Positions 23,825-32,990 of a stretch of DNA of 64,000 bases are shown here, piece by piece; position 1 is the stretch's first letter, and each line of letters opens with the position of its first letter. A program made the translations under genes and the position numbers. Under the pieces are notes generated by a model that was not told the DNA's origin, did not search any database, and saw only the letters and a program-made list of their open reading frames with translations. The DNA is from Afipia sp. Lineage in GTDB: Bacteria > Pseudomonadota > Alphaproteobacteria > Rhizobiales > Xanthobacteraceae. The stretch is taken from contig JANQAK010000001.1 of the NCBI GenBank assembly GCA_024707075.1, forward strand, positions 310,001-374,000. Reading direction: 5' to 3'.

Positions 23825-24773
23825 CTATTTCAGCGGCTTCAGCCCCGCCTCGATTTCCTTGCGGCGAGGTTCGAGAAACGGCGGCAGTGCCAGTTTCTCG
23901 CCGAGCGAATCCATCGGCTCGTCGGTGGCGAAGCCCGGTCCGTCGGTCGCGATCTCGAACAGGATGCCGTTCGGCTCACGAAAATAGAGACTGCGGAAAT
24001 AGAAGCGGTCGATCTCGCCGCTAGAGTGAATGCCGAACTCCGCAAGACGCGCCGTCCACGCGTGATACTGCTCTTCATCAGGCGTGCGAAACGCAACATG
24101 ATGCACGCCGCCTGCGCCCTGGCGCGCCGCCGGCAGATCCTTTTGTTCGAGAACATGCAGCTCCGCCCCCGGTCCGCCCTCGCCCATCGAAAACACCACG
24201 ATGCGATGCTCGCCATCCGGTGATGCGTAATCGCGAACTCGCGTCATGTTCATCACGTCCACAAGCACCTGCGCGATACCCGCCAGATCCGGCACGTTCA
24301 GCACGATCGGACCGAGCCCGCGGATTTGATGCTCCGCCGGCACCGGGCTTTTTCTGCCACGGATGCGCCTCGCCGCGGCCGCCGTCATCCACCAGCACCA
24401 GCCGCTGGCCTTCCGGGTCCTCGAACGGCAGCGTCAGCCGGCTGTCGATTTCGGTCACCTTGCCGACATGGGCGCCGAGCCTGAGCAGGCGGTCGTGCCA
24501 GAACGCCAGCGCCCTCTCGCCATTGACCCGCAGCCCGGTGCGCGACACGCTGCGGGTGCCGCGATGTTCCCGCGCCGCCGGCCAGTCGAAGAACGTCAAG
24601 TCCGTGCCCGGATTGGCCTTTCCGTCCGCATAGAATAGGTGATATGCGCTGACATCGTCCTGATTGACGGTCCTTTTGACCAGCCGCATGCCGAGCACGC
24701 CGGTATAAAATGCCAGATTTCCCTTGGCGTGAGCGGAAATCGCCGTCAGATGATGGATGCCGGTGAGCTGCAT
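23825..24773 (-). pseudogene. VOC-family ring-cleaving dioxygenase, frameshifted in an A5 run
   Basis: Two frames encode one protein of about 315 residues. The first (from ATG 24773) gives the N-terminal VOC module with [20 protein letters not shown] and [14 protein letters not shown]. The second gives the C-terminal module with [23 protein letters not shown] and PNGILFEIATDGPGF, where the His and Glu are metal ligands. Reading the A5 run on the coding strand near 24348-24353 as A4 joins HPWQ to KSPVPAEH exactly. The family (PcpA/LinE-like, also called glyoxalase/bleomycin-resistance dioxygenase) opens aromatic rings using Fe(II). Substrate unknown. The single-base change in a homopolymer may be an assembly error. 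Confidence 0.85.
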
Positions 24774-24909
24774 GGCAGTGTCCCCTTATAACGGAACGGC
24801 GGAAACCGAATGGCCATTCCTGCGGTTCCGGCCAATGATGTAGGATGACCTCACCAAGGGCGCCAGTCACCTCAATGTTGCAGCGCCTCTCGTATTTCAG
24901 GAAACGTCC

Positions 24910-25674
24910 ATGACCGACCACGTAATTGTCACCGATGAAGATACCGCGCGCATCATCACCATGCGCCGTCCGGACAAGAAGAACGCGCTGACGCAGGGCA
25001 TGTATATCGCCATGGCCGATGCGATCAAATCCGCGCAGTCCGATCCGGACATCCGCAGCATCGTGATCTCCGGCGGCTCGGGCGTCTTCACCGCGGGCAA
25101 CGACCTTGAGGATTTCGCCAGGGCCAACACCGCGAACAGCGATGATGCCCGGCCGCTGGCGGCCACCCAGTTTCTCAAGGCGCTCGCCTATAACGAGAAG
25201 CCGCTGATCGGCGCAGTGGACGGCATCGCCGTCGGCGTCGGCACCACCATGCTGTTTCACTGCGACTACGTTCTCGCCAGCACGACCGCGACGTTCTCGA
25301 CGCCGTTCATCCATCTCGGTCTGGTGCCGGAAGCGGCGTCCAGCCTGCTCGCGCCGCGCACCATGGGGCATCATCGCGCGTTCTCGATGCTGGTGATGGG
25401 CCGCACGGTCAGCGCGGAGGAAGCGCGCGAGGCCGGTTTCGTCAACGTCGTGGTGGCGCCTGGCCATACCGAAGTCGAGGCGCGCAAGGTGGCGCGCGAG
25501 ATCGGTTCGCTGCCGAAGGACGCCGTGGCGCTGACCCGCAAGCTGCTCAAGCCCGCGCGTGAAGACGTGCTGCGCCGGATGGACGAAGAGTCGCATCACT
25601 TCGGCGAGCGCCTGAAATCCGACGAGGCGCGAAACGCATTCAGCGCATTTTTCGCACGCAAGAAGAAAGCCTGA
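24910..25674 (+). CDS. Enoyl-CoA hydratase/isomerase family protein
   Basis: A 254-residue crotonase-fold protein. The oxyanion-hole segments (SGGSGVFTAGNDLEDF and VDGIAVGVGTTML) and the helix carrying the acidic catalytic position (FIHLGLVPEAASSLLAPRTMG) are all visible. It hydrates or isomerises enoyl-CoA esters. Only one of the two classic catalytic glutamates is obvious, so an isomerase or another crotonase activity is possible. It is divergent from the VOC dioxygenase gene, with a 136-base shared promoter region. Confidence 0.9.
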   Translation: MTDHVIVTDEDTARIITMRRPDKKNALTQGMYIAMADAIKSAQSDPDIRSIVISGGSGVFTAGNDLEDFARANTANSDDARPLAATQFLKALAYNEKPLIGAVDGIAVGVGTTMLFHCDYVLASTTATFSTPFIHLGLVPEAASSLLAPRTMGHHRAFSMLVMGRTVSAEEAREAGFVNVVVAPGHTEVEARKVAREIGSLPKDAVALTRKLLKPAREDVLRRMDEESHHFGERLKSDEARNAFSAFFARKKKA

Positions 25675-25722
25675 CCGCCATCTGATCCGTCCATTCCCGA
25701 CTGCGGAAAGATCGACCCTGCA

Positions 25723-26651
25723 ATGCCGACACTCTATTATCATCACTCCGCTGGCCTGAACCACCTCACCGATTCCGGTCACCCTGAACGGCCCGACCGC
25801 CTGCGTGCGATCGCGGAAGGCCTTTCGAACGAAAAATTTGACGCGCTGGTGCGGCACGAAGCTCCGATGGCCGATCTCGACGTCGTCGCGCTATGCCACA
25901 GCAACGAGTACATCGACGAGTTGCGCCACATCGCGCCCAAGGAGGGATCGTCTATCTCGACGGCGACACCTCGATGTCGCCGGGAACATGGGAAGCGGCA
26001 TTGCGCGCTACTGGCGGCGCCGTCGCCGCTGTCGATGCGGTGATGACGAACACGAAGACCAACGCCTTCGTCGGCACCCGTCCGCCAGGCCATCATGCGG
26101 AATCGTCGCGACCGATGGGCTTCTGCTTCTTCGACAACGTCGCGATCGCCGCGCGCTACGCGCAGCGCAAGTACGGTATCGGACGCGCGGCGATTGTGGA
26201 TTTCGATGTCCATCACGGCAACGGCAGCCAGGAGATCTTCTGGGCGGACCCGAGCGTGATGTACGCCTCCACCCATCAGATGCCGCTGTTTCCCGGCACC
26301 GGCAGCACGCAGGAACGCGGCGAGGACGATACGATCGTCAACGCACCGCTGCACGCCGGCAACGGCAGCCGCGAATTCCGCGAGGCGTTCAATCTCGCGA
26401 TCCTGCCCCGGCTGGAAGCCTTCGCGCCCGAACTGATCCTGATCTCCGCCGGCTTCGATGCGCACTGGCGCGATCCGCTCGGCGGCCTCGAACTGCGCGA
26501 GGAAGACTACATGTGGGTCACGCGCAAGCTGATGGAGATCGCCGACAACTCCGCGCAGGGGCGGATCGTCTCCGTGCTGGAAGGCGGCTACGATCTGGAA
26601 GGCCTGCGCGATTCGGTTGCGGTTCACGTCGCGACGCTGATGAACAATTGA
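25723..26651 (+). pseudogene. Histone-deacetylase/acetylpolyamine amidohydrolase family protein, frameshifted
   Basis: ATG 25723 opens a frame with HHSAGLNHLTDSGHPERPDRL and DVVALCHSNEYIDELRHIAPKEG; the continuation GIVYLDGDTSMSPGTWEAAL is in another frame. One extra G in the GGG near 25942-25945 joins them into a protein of about 309 residues. Zinc-site motifs are intact: GHHAESSRPMGFCFFDN, DFDVHHGNG, GFDAHWRDP and LEGGYDLEGL. The family removes acetyl groups from polyamines or protein lysines. It is followed by a strong hairpin and then xseB, a gene order common in this bacterial group. Confidence 0.88.
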
Positions 26652-26660
26652 GAGCGCCGT

Positions 26661-26696
26661 CCCTTTGAGGCGCGCGCCCTTGCGCGCCTCAAAGGG
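26661..26696. terminator. Strong hairpin after the deacetylase gene
   Basis: A 15-bp perfect stem (CCCTTTGAGGCGCGC) with a six-base loop lies ten bases after the stop codon. There is no T tract, so it may be part of the dispersed repeat that follows rather than an intrinsic terminator. Confidence 0.5.
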
Positions 26697-26722
26697 CGAC
26701 GGCGAAGCATCTCATTCGCGCC

Positions 26723-26769
26723 ATCCTTCGAGGCTCGCCGCAAGTGCGGCTCGCACCTCAGGATGACGC
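26723..26769. repeat. Dispersed repeat, CCTTCGAGGCTCG / CGCACCTCAGGATGA family
   Basis: CATCCTTCGAGGCTCGCC and GGCTCGCACCTCAGGATGAC pair across a short centre. Related copies lie at 29452-29500, 45691-45735, 45758-45801 and 57858-57972, always intergenic. Confidence 0.75.
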
Positions 26770-26894
26770 TGTGCGAAGCACTTCCCCCTCCCCCACAAAT
26801 CACGCTACATTGCCGCCACATTGCGCCCGCAAATCATTTCTAGATTCCGCGGAACGCTCATCGATTTCAGGAATCGCAACGCGAGAATCGCATC

Positions 26895-27146
26895 ATGGCT
26901 GAAACCGCACACGCCGACGTCAAGAAGCTGAGCTTCGAGCGCGCGATCGAGGAACTGGAATCCATCGTCAAGCGTCTCGAGGACGGCAAGGTGCCGCTTG
27001 AGGAATCGGTCGCGATCTACGAGCGCGGCGAAAGCCTGAAGCGACGCTGCGAAGAACTGCTGCGCCAGGCCGAAGCCCGCGTCGACAAGATCACCACCGA
27101 TGCATCCGGCCAGGCCGTCGGCACCGAGCCGCTCGACGTTCAATAA
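26895..27146 (+). CDS. xseB: Exodeoxyribonuclease VII small subunit
   Basis: An 83-residue protein with the XseB core LSFERAIEELESIVKRLEDGKVPLEESVAIYERG, two antiparallel helices that bind the large subunit. Exonuclease VII degrades single-stranded DNA from both ends to short oligonucleotides and takes part in repair. The large subunit gene is not nearby. It is followed closely by a small membrane protein gene and dxs, the usual arrangement in Rhodopseudomonas-like genomes. Confidence 0.93.
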   Translation: MAETAHADVKKLSFERAIEELESIVKRLEDGKVPLEESVAIYERGESLKRRCEELLRQAEARVDKITTDASGQAVGTEPLDVQ

Positions 27147-27155
27147 TCTTTCCTG

Positions 27156-27355
27156 ATGGGCCGGATTTCAGAAGTCGTTCAAAAGACCGGAATCGTCATC
27201 GGCTTCCCATTCTCTGCGGCCTCATCGGTTTCTTCGTGCCGATGCTGTTCGACCGCGATGTCGGCGGCGCGCTGGCCTCCGCACTTTTGGGAATGGCCGG
27301 CGCGGCCGCCGGCGTGATCTTCGGCTGGCTGGTGATCCGGCGGAATTTCGGCTGA
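27156..27355 (+). pseudogene. Small membrane protein, frameshifted in a C3 run
   Basis: ATG 27156 gives MGRISEVVQKTGIVIGF; the remaining part, GLIGFFVPMLFDRDVGGALA then AGAAAGVIFGWLVIRRNFG, is in another frame. Reading the CCC at 27206-27208 as CCCC joins them into 66 residues with two membrane helices. No family is recognised. Ten bases after xseB, so probably co-transcribed with it. Confidence 0.6.
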
Positions 27356-27519
27356 GAAGCCGTTTCCAGCCCCTTATACCCAAAACGTGAGACTTATCGC
27401 CACCGCCTAACGGATTGGCATGACTTTGGAATTGGTATAAGCCACGGGACCGTTTCGGACCTTTCAGGGCGCTTTTCGCGCCGCGCCGGACGCCCCCAAA
27501 CTCATTGCGGATCATTGAC

Positions 27520-29442
27520 GTGTCAAATACGAGCAAGACTCCTCTCCTCGACGCTGCGCCGACGCCGGACCTGCTGCGCAAGCTCAAGCCCGAGCAGTTG
27601 CGCCAATTCGCCGACGAATTGCGGCTGGAGACCATCGACGCGGTGTCGGTGACCGGCGGCCATCTCGGCGCGGGCCTCGGCGTGGTCGAATTGACGACTG
27701 CCCTCCACTATGTGTTCGACACGCCCGCCGATCGCATCATCTGGGACGTCGGCCATCAGGCCTATCCGCACAAGATTCTCACCGGCCGCCGCGACCGCAT
27801 CCGTACGCTGCGCATGGGCAACGGCCTGTCCGGCTTCACCAAGCGCGCCGAGAGTGAATACGATCCATTTGGCGCGGCGCATTCCTCGACCTCGATCTCC
27901 GCAGGTCTCGGCATGGCGGTGGCGCGCGATCTCATCGGGGCCAAGAACAACGTCATCGCCGTGATCGGCGACGGATCGATGTCCGCCGGCATGGCCTATG
28001 AGGCAATGAACAACGCCGGCGCGATGCAGTCGCGCCTGATCGTCATTCTCAACGACAACGATATGTCGATCGCTCCACCCGTCGGCGCGATGTCGGCCTA
28101 TCTCGCGCGGCTGATGTCAAGTCACACCTACGGCTCCGCGCGCGAGGCGCTGAAGAACCTCGCGCACCATCTGCCAAAATTCTTCGAGGACAAGGCGCTG
28201 CGCGCCGAGGAATATGCGCGAGGCATGGTAACCGGCGGCACGCTGTTCGAGGAACTTGGCTTGTTCTATGTCGGCCCGATCGACGGCCACAACCTTGATC
28301 ACCTGCTGCCGGTGCTGACCAATGTCCGCGATGCAGCGACCGGCCCCGTGCTGATTCATGTTGTGACGCAGAAGGGCAAGGGCTACGCGCCCGCCGAGGC
28401 CTCGCCCGACAAGTATCATGGCGTGGTGAAGTTCGATGTCGCCACCGGCACGCAGGCCAAGGCGAAATCCAACGCGCCGGCCTATACCGCCGTGTTCGGC
28501 CAGAGCCTGATCAAGGAAGCCCGCAAGGACGACAAGATCGTCGCCATCACGGCTGCGATGCCGGGCGGCACCGGCGTCGATCTGTTCGAAAAAGTTTTCC
28601 CCGAGCGCACCTTCGATGTCGGCATCGCCGAGCAGCATGCGGTGACGTTCGCCGCCGGTCTCGCCACCGAGGGCTTCAAGCCGTTCTGCGCGATCTATTC
28701 GACCTTCCTCCAGCGCGGCTACGATCAGGTCGTGCATGACGTGGCGATCCAGCGCCTGCCCGTGCGCTTCGCTATCGACCGCGCCGGCCTGGTTGGCGCC
28801 GACGGCCCGACCCATGCCGGCTCGTTCGACAACGTCTATCTCGGCTGCCTGCCCGGCTTCGTCATCATGGCGGCGGCAGATGAAGCCGATCTCGTCCACA
28901 TGGTGGCGACGCAGGTCGCCATCAACGATGCGCCGAGCGCATTGCGCTATCCGCGCGGCGAAGGCCGCGGCGTCGATATGCCCGAGGTCGGCGTGCCGCT
29001 GCCCATCGGCAAGGGCCGCATCATGCGCGAAGGCTCCAAGGTTGCGCTGCTGTCGTTCGGCGCGCGGCTCGGCGAATGCCTGAAGGCCGCCGACGAACTC
29101 GACACGCTCGGACTATCCGCCACCGTCGCCGATGCCCGCTTCATGAAGCCGCTCGATCTCGACATGATCCTGAAACTCGCGCGCGAGCACGAAGTCCTCA
29201 TTACCATCGAGGAAGGCTCCATCGGCGGCTTCGGCACCCATGTGCTGCAAACGCTGGCCGATCACGGCGCGCTCGACAAGGGCCTGCGCGTGCGCACGCT
29301 GGTGCTGCCGGACACCTTCATCGATCACGACTCGCCGGCAAAGATGTACGAACAGGCGGGTCTCGACGCCAAGGGCATCGTCGCCAAGGTGTTCGAGGCG
29401 CTCGGCAGGGGCAGGCCTGCCGCTGCGGTGAAGCTGGCGTGA
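27520..29442 (+). CDS. dxs: 1-deoxy-D-xylulose-5-phosphate synthase
   Basis: About 640 residues from GTG 27520 ([11 protein letters not shown], the family-typical start); a TTG at 27505 would add five. The thiamine diphosphate site is clear ([16 protein letters not shown]), as are [29 protein letters not shown] and the transketolase C-terminal domain. It condenses pyruvate with glyceraldehyde 3-phosphate, the first step of the methylerythritol phosphate isoprenoid pathway in the cytoplasm, and also feeds thiamine and pyridoxal synthesis. It is followed by tlyA, the common order in this group. Confidence 0.96.
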   Translation: MSNTSKTPLLDAAPTPDLLRKLKPEQLRQFADELRLETIDAVSVTGGHLGAGLGVVELTTALHYVFDTPADRIIWDVGHQAYPHKILTGRRDRIRTLRMGNGLSGFTKRAESEYDPFGAAHSSTSISAGLGMAVARDLIGAKNNVIAVIGDGSMSAGMAYEAMNNAGAMQSRLIVILNDNDMSIAPPVGAMSAYLARLMSSHTYGSAREALKNLAHHLPKFFEDKALRAEEYARGMVTGGTLFEELGLFYVGPIDGHNLDHLLPVLTNVRDAATGPVLIHVVTQKGKGYAPAEASPDKYHGVVKFDVATGTQAKAKSNAPAYTAVFGQSLIKEARKDDKIVAITAAMPGGTGVDLFEKVFPERTFDVGIAEQHAVTFAAGLATEGFKPFCAIYSTFLQRGYDQVVHDVAIQRLPVRFAIDRAGLVGADGPTHAGSFDNVYLGCLPGFVIMAAADEADLVHMVATQVAINDAPSALRYPRGEGRGVDMPEVGVPLPIGKGRIMREGSKVALLSFGARLGECLKAADELDTLGLSATVADARFMKPLDLDMILKLAREHEVLITIEEGSIGGFGTHVLQTLADHGALDKGLRVRTLVLPDTFIDHDSPAKMYEQAGLDAKGIVAKVFEALGRGRPAAAVKLA

Positions 29443-29451
29443 TTTTTGGCG

Positions 29452-29592
29452 GCCGTCACCCTGAGGTGCCGTAGCGGAGCGGAGGCCTCGAAGGGCGACA
29501 GTGTTCGCCACGATTTGAATCGTCATGCCCGGGCTTGACCCGGGCGTCCATCAGTTTTTCAAGATGGATTGCCGGGTCAAGTCCGGCAATGA
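29452..29592. repeat. Two adjacent dispersed palindromic repeats
   Basis: 29452-29500 is a CCTGAGGTG...CCTCGAAGG copy. 29524-29592 is a GCCCGGGCTTGACCCGGGC ... GCCGGGTCAAGTCCGGC palindrome of the same kind as 53321-53411. Confidence 0.7.
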
Positions 29593-29634
29593 CATCGAAA
29601 ATGCAGCAGACCGCGCCATGCCGGAACGACAATT

Positions 29635-30366
29635 ATGACCTCACGCAAGCGCGCGGACCTTCTGCTGGTTGAGCGCGGCCTGTTCGAAAGCCGTGCTCGC
29701 GCGCAGGCCGCCATCGCGGCGGGCGGCGTCAGCGCCAACGGCAAGCCGGTGCTGAAACCATCGGAGACCATTCCCGCCGATGCGGAGATTTCAGCCGAGC
29801 CCGCCCATCCCTGGGTGTCGCGCGGTGGCGTCAAGCTCGCGGGAGCGCTGGAGCAATATCCCATCGACATCGAGGACCGCGTCTGCGTCGATGTCGGCGC
29901 GTCCACCGGCGGATTCACCGAAGTGCTGCTCGCCAACGGCGCGAGCCTCGTCTACGCCATCGACGTCGGGCGCGGACAGTTGCATCCGAGCCTGCACGGG
30001 AATCCGAAAATCGTTTCGATGGAAGAGACCGATATCCGTTCACTCGCTGGGAAGCGCCTTGAGATCAGGCCAGACGTCGTGGTGATCGATGTCAGCTTCA
30101 TCTCGCTGAAGCTCGTGCTGCCGGCGGTGCTGCCGCTCGCCGCTGCTCCCATGCATCTGCTGGCGCTGATCAAGCCGCAGTTCGAGGCCGAACGAAAACA
30201 TTCCAAGAAAGGCATCATCCGCGACGCGGCCGTGCACAAGGCCGTCTGCGACGACATCGCCGCCTTCGCGGAATCGCTGGGATGCACTGACATCAAGGTA
30301 TTTCCGTCATCCATCGCCGGCGGCGACGGCAACGCCGAATTCTTCCTCGGTGCGCGGCGCGGCTGA
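29635..30366 (+). CDS. tlyA: TlyA family rRNA methyltransferase
   Basis: A 243-residue protein. Residues 3-60 are an S4 RNA-binding domain ([21 protein letters not shown]). From residue about 80 there is an FtsJ-type Rossmann fold with [17 protein letters not shown] as the SAM site and [15 protein letters not shown]. The family makes 2'-O-methylcytidine in 16S and 23S rRNA and is also called hemolysin A in older annotations. The stop overlaps the start of the next RNA methyltransferase gene by one base (30366), so the two are co-expressed. Confidence 0.93.
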   Translation: MTSRKRADLLLVERGLFESRARAQAAIAAGGVSANGKPVLKPSETIPADAEISAEPAHPWVSRGGVKLAGALEQYPIDIEDRVCVDVGASTGGFTEVLLANGASLVYAIDVGRGQLHPSLHGNPKIVSMEETDIRSLAGKRLEIRPDVVVIDVSFISLKLVLPAVLPLAAAPMHLLALIKPQFEAERKHSKKGIIRDAAVHKAVCDDIAAFAESLGCTDIKVFPSSIAGGDGNAEFFLGARRG

Positions 30367-31610
30367 TGGCGATGACCGAACGCCTCGCCATCGATCATGT
30401 CGGCCATTTCGGCGACGGCGTTGCCGTCATCAACGGTGCGAACATCTATGTGCCCTATGCGCTCGGCGGCGAGACCGTCGAGGTGCTGCCCTCGCCCGGC
30501 CATCCGGACCGGCGCGCGCTGGCGCATATCATCTCTGCAAGCCCGGAGCGCATCGATCCTTTCTGTCCGCATTTCGGCACCTGCGGCGGCTGCGCCATCC
30601 AGCACTGGCAGCCGGATGCCTACCGAAACTGGAAGCGGAATCTTGTCATCGAGATGTTCAGCCATGCCGGCATCGATTGCGAGGTCGGCGAGCTGATCGA
30701 CGCCCACGGCACCGGCCGCCGCCGCATGACCCTGCACGCCCGGCAAAGCCCGCAAGGGATTCTGCGCGTCGGCTTTGCGGCAGCGGGGCGGCACGAGATC
30801 ATCACCATCGACCATTGCCCGATCCTCGACCCCGCCATGCATGGCGCGATCGAGGCCGCCAACGAGATCGCGGAACTGCTGAAGCCCGTCAGCAAGCCGC
30901 TCGATATTCAGGTGACGGCGGCGGATAACGGCCTCGATGTCGATGTGCGCGGCTCCGGCCCGCTCGGTACGGCGTTGCTATCTTCACTTTCGAAACTCGC
31001 GGAGAGGCACAATCTCGCGCGGCTGACGCGCCATAGCGAACTGGTCATCATGCGCAAGCCGCCGGTGGTGCGCGTCGGCAAGGCGCAGGTCACGCTGCCG
31101 CCGGGTTCGTTCATGCAGCCGACGGCCCTGGGCGAGGAAACGCTGGCCGAGCTGGCCTTTGCGCGAGCCAAGGGCGCCAAGCATATCGCCGATCTGTTCT
31201 GCGGCTTCGGCCCCTTTGCCTTTCGCCTTGCGGAAAAATTCAAAGTGTCGGCGTTCGACAGCGATGCCGGCGCGATAGTGGCGCTGCAAAACGCCGTGAA
31301 ACTCACGCAGGGATTGAAACCGATCAGGGCCGAGACCCGCGACCTGTTCCGGCGGCCGTTGATGCCGCAGGAATTGCGCGACTACGATGGCGTGGTGTTC
31401 GATCCCCCGCGTCAGGGCGCACAGGCGCAGTCGCAGCAACTCGCCGCGAGCAGGATCGCGCTGGTGGTCGCGGTGTCGTGCAATCCAGCGACCTTCGCGC
31501 GCGATGCGCGGATTCTGATCGACGGCGGATTCAAGCTCGACAGCGTCACGCCGGTGGATCAGTTCCGCCACACACCGCATGTGGAACTGGTGGCGAGGTT
31601 CAGGAGATAG
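30366..31610 (+). CDS. Class I SAM-dependent RNA methyltransferase (TrmA/RlmD family)
   Basis: A 414-residue protein. An iron-sulphur motif C-x5-C-x2-C is visible at [15 protein letters not shown] (about residues 64-78). The SAM fold has [17 protein letters not shown] and [12 protein letters not shown]. The catalytic cysteine lies in [18 protein letters not shown]. It methylates uridine C5 in rRNA or tRNA; which position cannot be decided from sequence. Translationally coupled to tlyA. ATG at 30366 is used; a second Met lies two codons on. Confidence 0.92.
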   Translation: MAMTERLAIDHVGHFGDGVAVINGANIYVPYALGGETVEVLPSPGHPDRRALAHIISASPERIDPFCPHFGTCGGCAIQHWQPDAYRNWKRNLVIEMFSHAGIDCEVGELIDAHGTGRRRMTLHARQSPQGILRVGFAAAGRHEIITIDHCPILDPAMHGAIEAANEIAELLKPVSKPLDIQVTAADNGLDVDVRGSGPLGTALLSSLSKLAERHNLARLTRHSELVIMRKPPVVRVGKAQVTLPPGSFMQPTALGEETLAELAFARAKGAKHIADLFCGFGPFAFRLAEKFKVSAFDSDAGAIVALQNAVKLTQGLKPIRAETRDLFRRPLMPQELRDYDGVVFDPPRQGAQAQSQQLAASRIALVVAVSCNPATFARDARILIDGGFKLDSVTPVDQFRHTPHVELVARFRR

Positions 31611-31644
31611 GCACCGTTATGGAATCGCGGCGGCGCATCCCCCG

Positions 31645-31772
31645 CGATGTCGTCCCCGCGCAGGCGGGGACCCATACTCCCTGTCGTCGTTGTAAAAAAA
31701 CAGGACGTCAAACATTCACCTTGAACAGGTAATTCAGTGATTATGGGTCCCGGCCTGCGCCGGGACGACGAT
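31645..31772. repeat. Dispersed repeat pair, CGTCCCCGCGCAGGCGGGGAC type
   Basis: 31645-31680 and 31742-31772 are facing copies of a palindrome around GGGTCCC(G/C)GCCTGCGC. The same family recurs at 53158-53190 and 53255-53285. Not a gene. Confidence 0.7.
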
Positions 31773-31810
31773 GAATTTGTTGCAGGCGTCATGCTTCAAC
31801 CGTAAAGCAG

Positions 31811-32653
31811 CTACCTTCCCCACCGCTCCTGCCAGATCTTCTCGCCAATGGTGCAGGACACCCGCGGCTCGCGGGTGGCAGCCGGCACCACGGACAATTC
31901 CGGCACGCGGTGCGCGACCTCCATCACCAGCTTGGTGCGGATCGCTTCCTTGAACTTTTCTCTGGTCTTGATCGGCACCACGAACGATCCGGCGCCGCCG
32001 ATCACGCAATCCTCGTAATAGATGTCGAGATTCTCGATATCCATGGTCGCGTAGTTGGTTTCCTTCGACATGATCGGCAGACCGTTAATGGTCACGCCCC
32101 TGGCCAGCGCGGCGTCGCGCGCGCTTGTCACCGGCTCGCCGTTGTTGTTCGGTCCGTCGCCCGAGATGTCGATGACCCGGCGGATGCCGTGATAGTCGTT
32201 GGCATCGAACAGCGGCATGGCGAAGTTGATCGCCCCGGAGATCGAGGTGCGCGAGGCGCGGCGCAGCGGGGCTTTGAGGATTTCCTCGGCCACCGCGCCG
32301 GCGGATTCCGGACCGTCGATCACCCGCCACGGGATTACGATCTTCTGGTCGGTGGACGCCGCCCATTCGAAATAGGTCACGGCGACCTTGCCGGTCGGTC
32401 CCGTTTTCAGCGCCTGCAAGAATTCCTTGGATGTGATCGCGCCGGCATAGCCTTCGCGCTGGAGAGCCAGTTCGTCCATATCCATGGAGTAGGAGACATC
32501 GACCGCCAGGATCAGTTCGACATCGACGCGGTTGGCCTCGTCGGCGGCCGCAGCGGGCAACGGCGGAGCGGCCGGCGCCGCCAGACTGCGGACATCGCCG
32601 CCGGCGATCGCTCCCGCCAGAAACACCGCTCCGATCGAGATACACCAGCGCAT
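31811..32653 (-). CDS. DUF1194 (von Willebrand A-like) exported protein
   Basis: ATG 32653 is chosen: GGGGAG lies six bases upstream and the next residues form a signal peptide (MRWCISIGAVFLAGAIAGG). The protein is 280 residues. The mature part begins with a vWA-like fold, VDVELILAVDVSYSMDMDE (metal-site D-x-S-x-S), and has RVIDISGDGPNNNGEPV and the conserved end CTIGEKIWQERWGR. DUF1194 proteins are periplasmic or secreted with unknown role; metal-dependent adhesion is suggested by the fold only. Confidence 0.88.
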   Translation of the reverse strand: MRWCISIGAVFLAGAIAGGDVRSLAAPAAPPLPAAAADEANRVDVELILAVDVSYSMDMDELALQREGYAGAITSKEFLQALKTGPTGKVAVTYFEWAASTDQKIVIPWRVIDGPESAGAVAEEILKAPLRRASRTSISGAINFAMPLFDANDYHGIRRVIDISGDGPNNNGEPVTSARDAALARGVTINGLPIMSKETNYATMDIENLDIYYEDCVIGGAGSFVVPIKTREKFKEAIRTKLVMEVAHRVPELSVVPAATREPRVSCTIGEKIWQERWGR

Positions 32654-32793
32654 TGGCGACTCCCCACCGTTCAGGTTTCCAATGGTGACACGGGTCGCCC
32701 GCCCCCGAAAGCCAGAACAGGAGGCGGACACGTATCTGTGCACAAGCCGGAAATGATTGCCTTATTTCGGGCGGACTGCCCGCGCCCGAGGCA

Positions 32794-32977
32794 TTTACCA
32801 ACATTTCACGGAATTTGTTTACGTTTGGTGGTTGCGGAGTGCCTCCCGACGAGGGGACAAGCCTCCGACTGGAAATTGCCAAAACACCGCCACGCAGGCC
32901 GATGCGTCGAAAGCCATTTCGACGATCGCCCCTCCGTGTCTGAAAGCGCCGGGTTTTTAGACGGGTCAGAACGACCC
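32794..32977 (+). promoter_or_regulatory. Upstream element and leader hairpin of the first chemoreceptor gene
   Basis: TTTACCAACATTTCAC at 32794-32809 matches 34833-34848 before the second chemoreceptor with one difference. A hairpin GGGTC-AGAAC-GACCC (32963-32977) ends four bases before the GGAT ribosome-binding site of the gene at 32991. The rest of the 337-base gap shows nothing else. Confidence 0.55.
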
Positions 32978-32990
32978 AAAGGATGTTTCA

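Noticed and set aside
24385-25857. A 490-codon frame antisense to the enoyl-CoA hydratase
   Set aside because: It crosses three real genes and has no recognisable domain.
27400-27440. Sigma-54 promoter before dxs (TGGCATGACTTTGGAA)
   Set aside because: The -12 GC is replaced by GA at the required spacing, and dxs is normally housekeeping.
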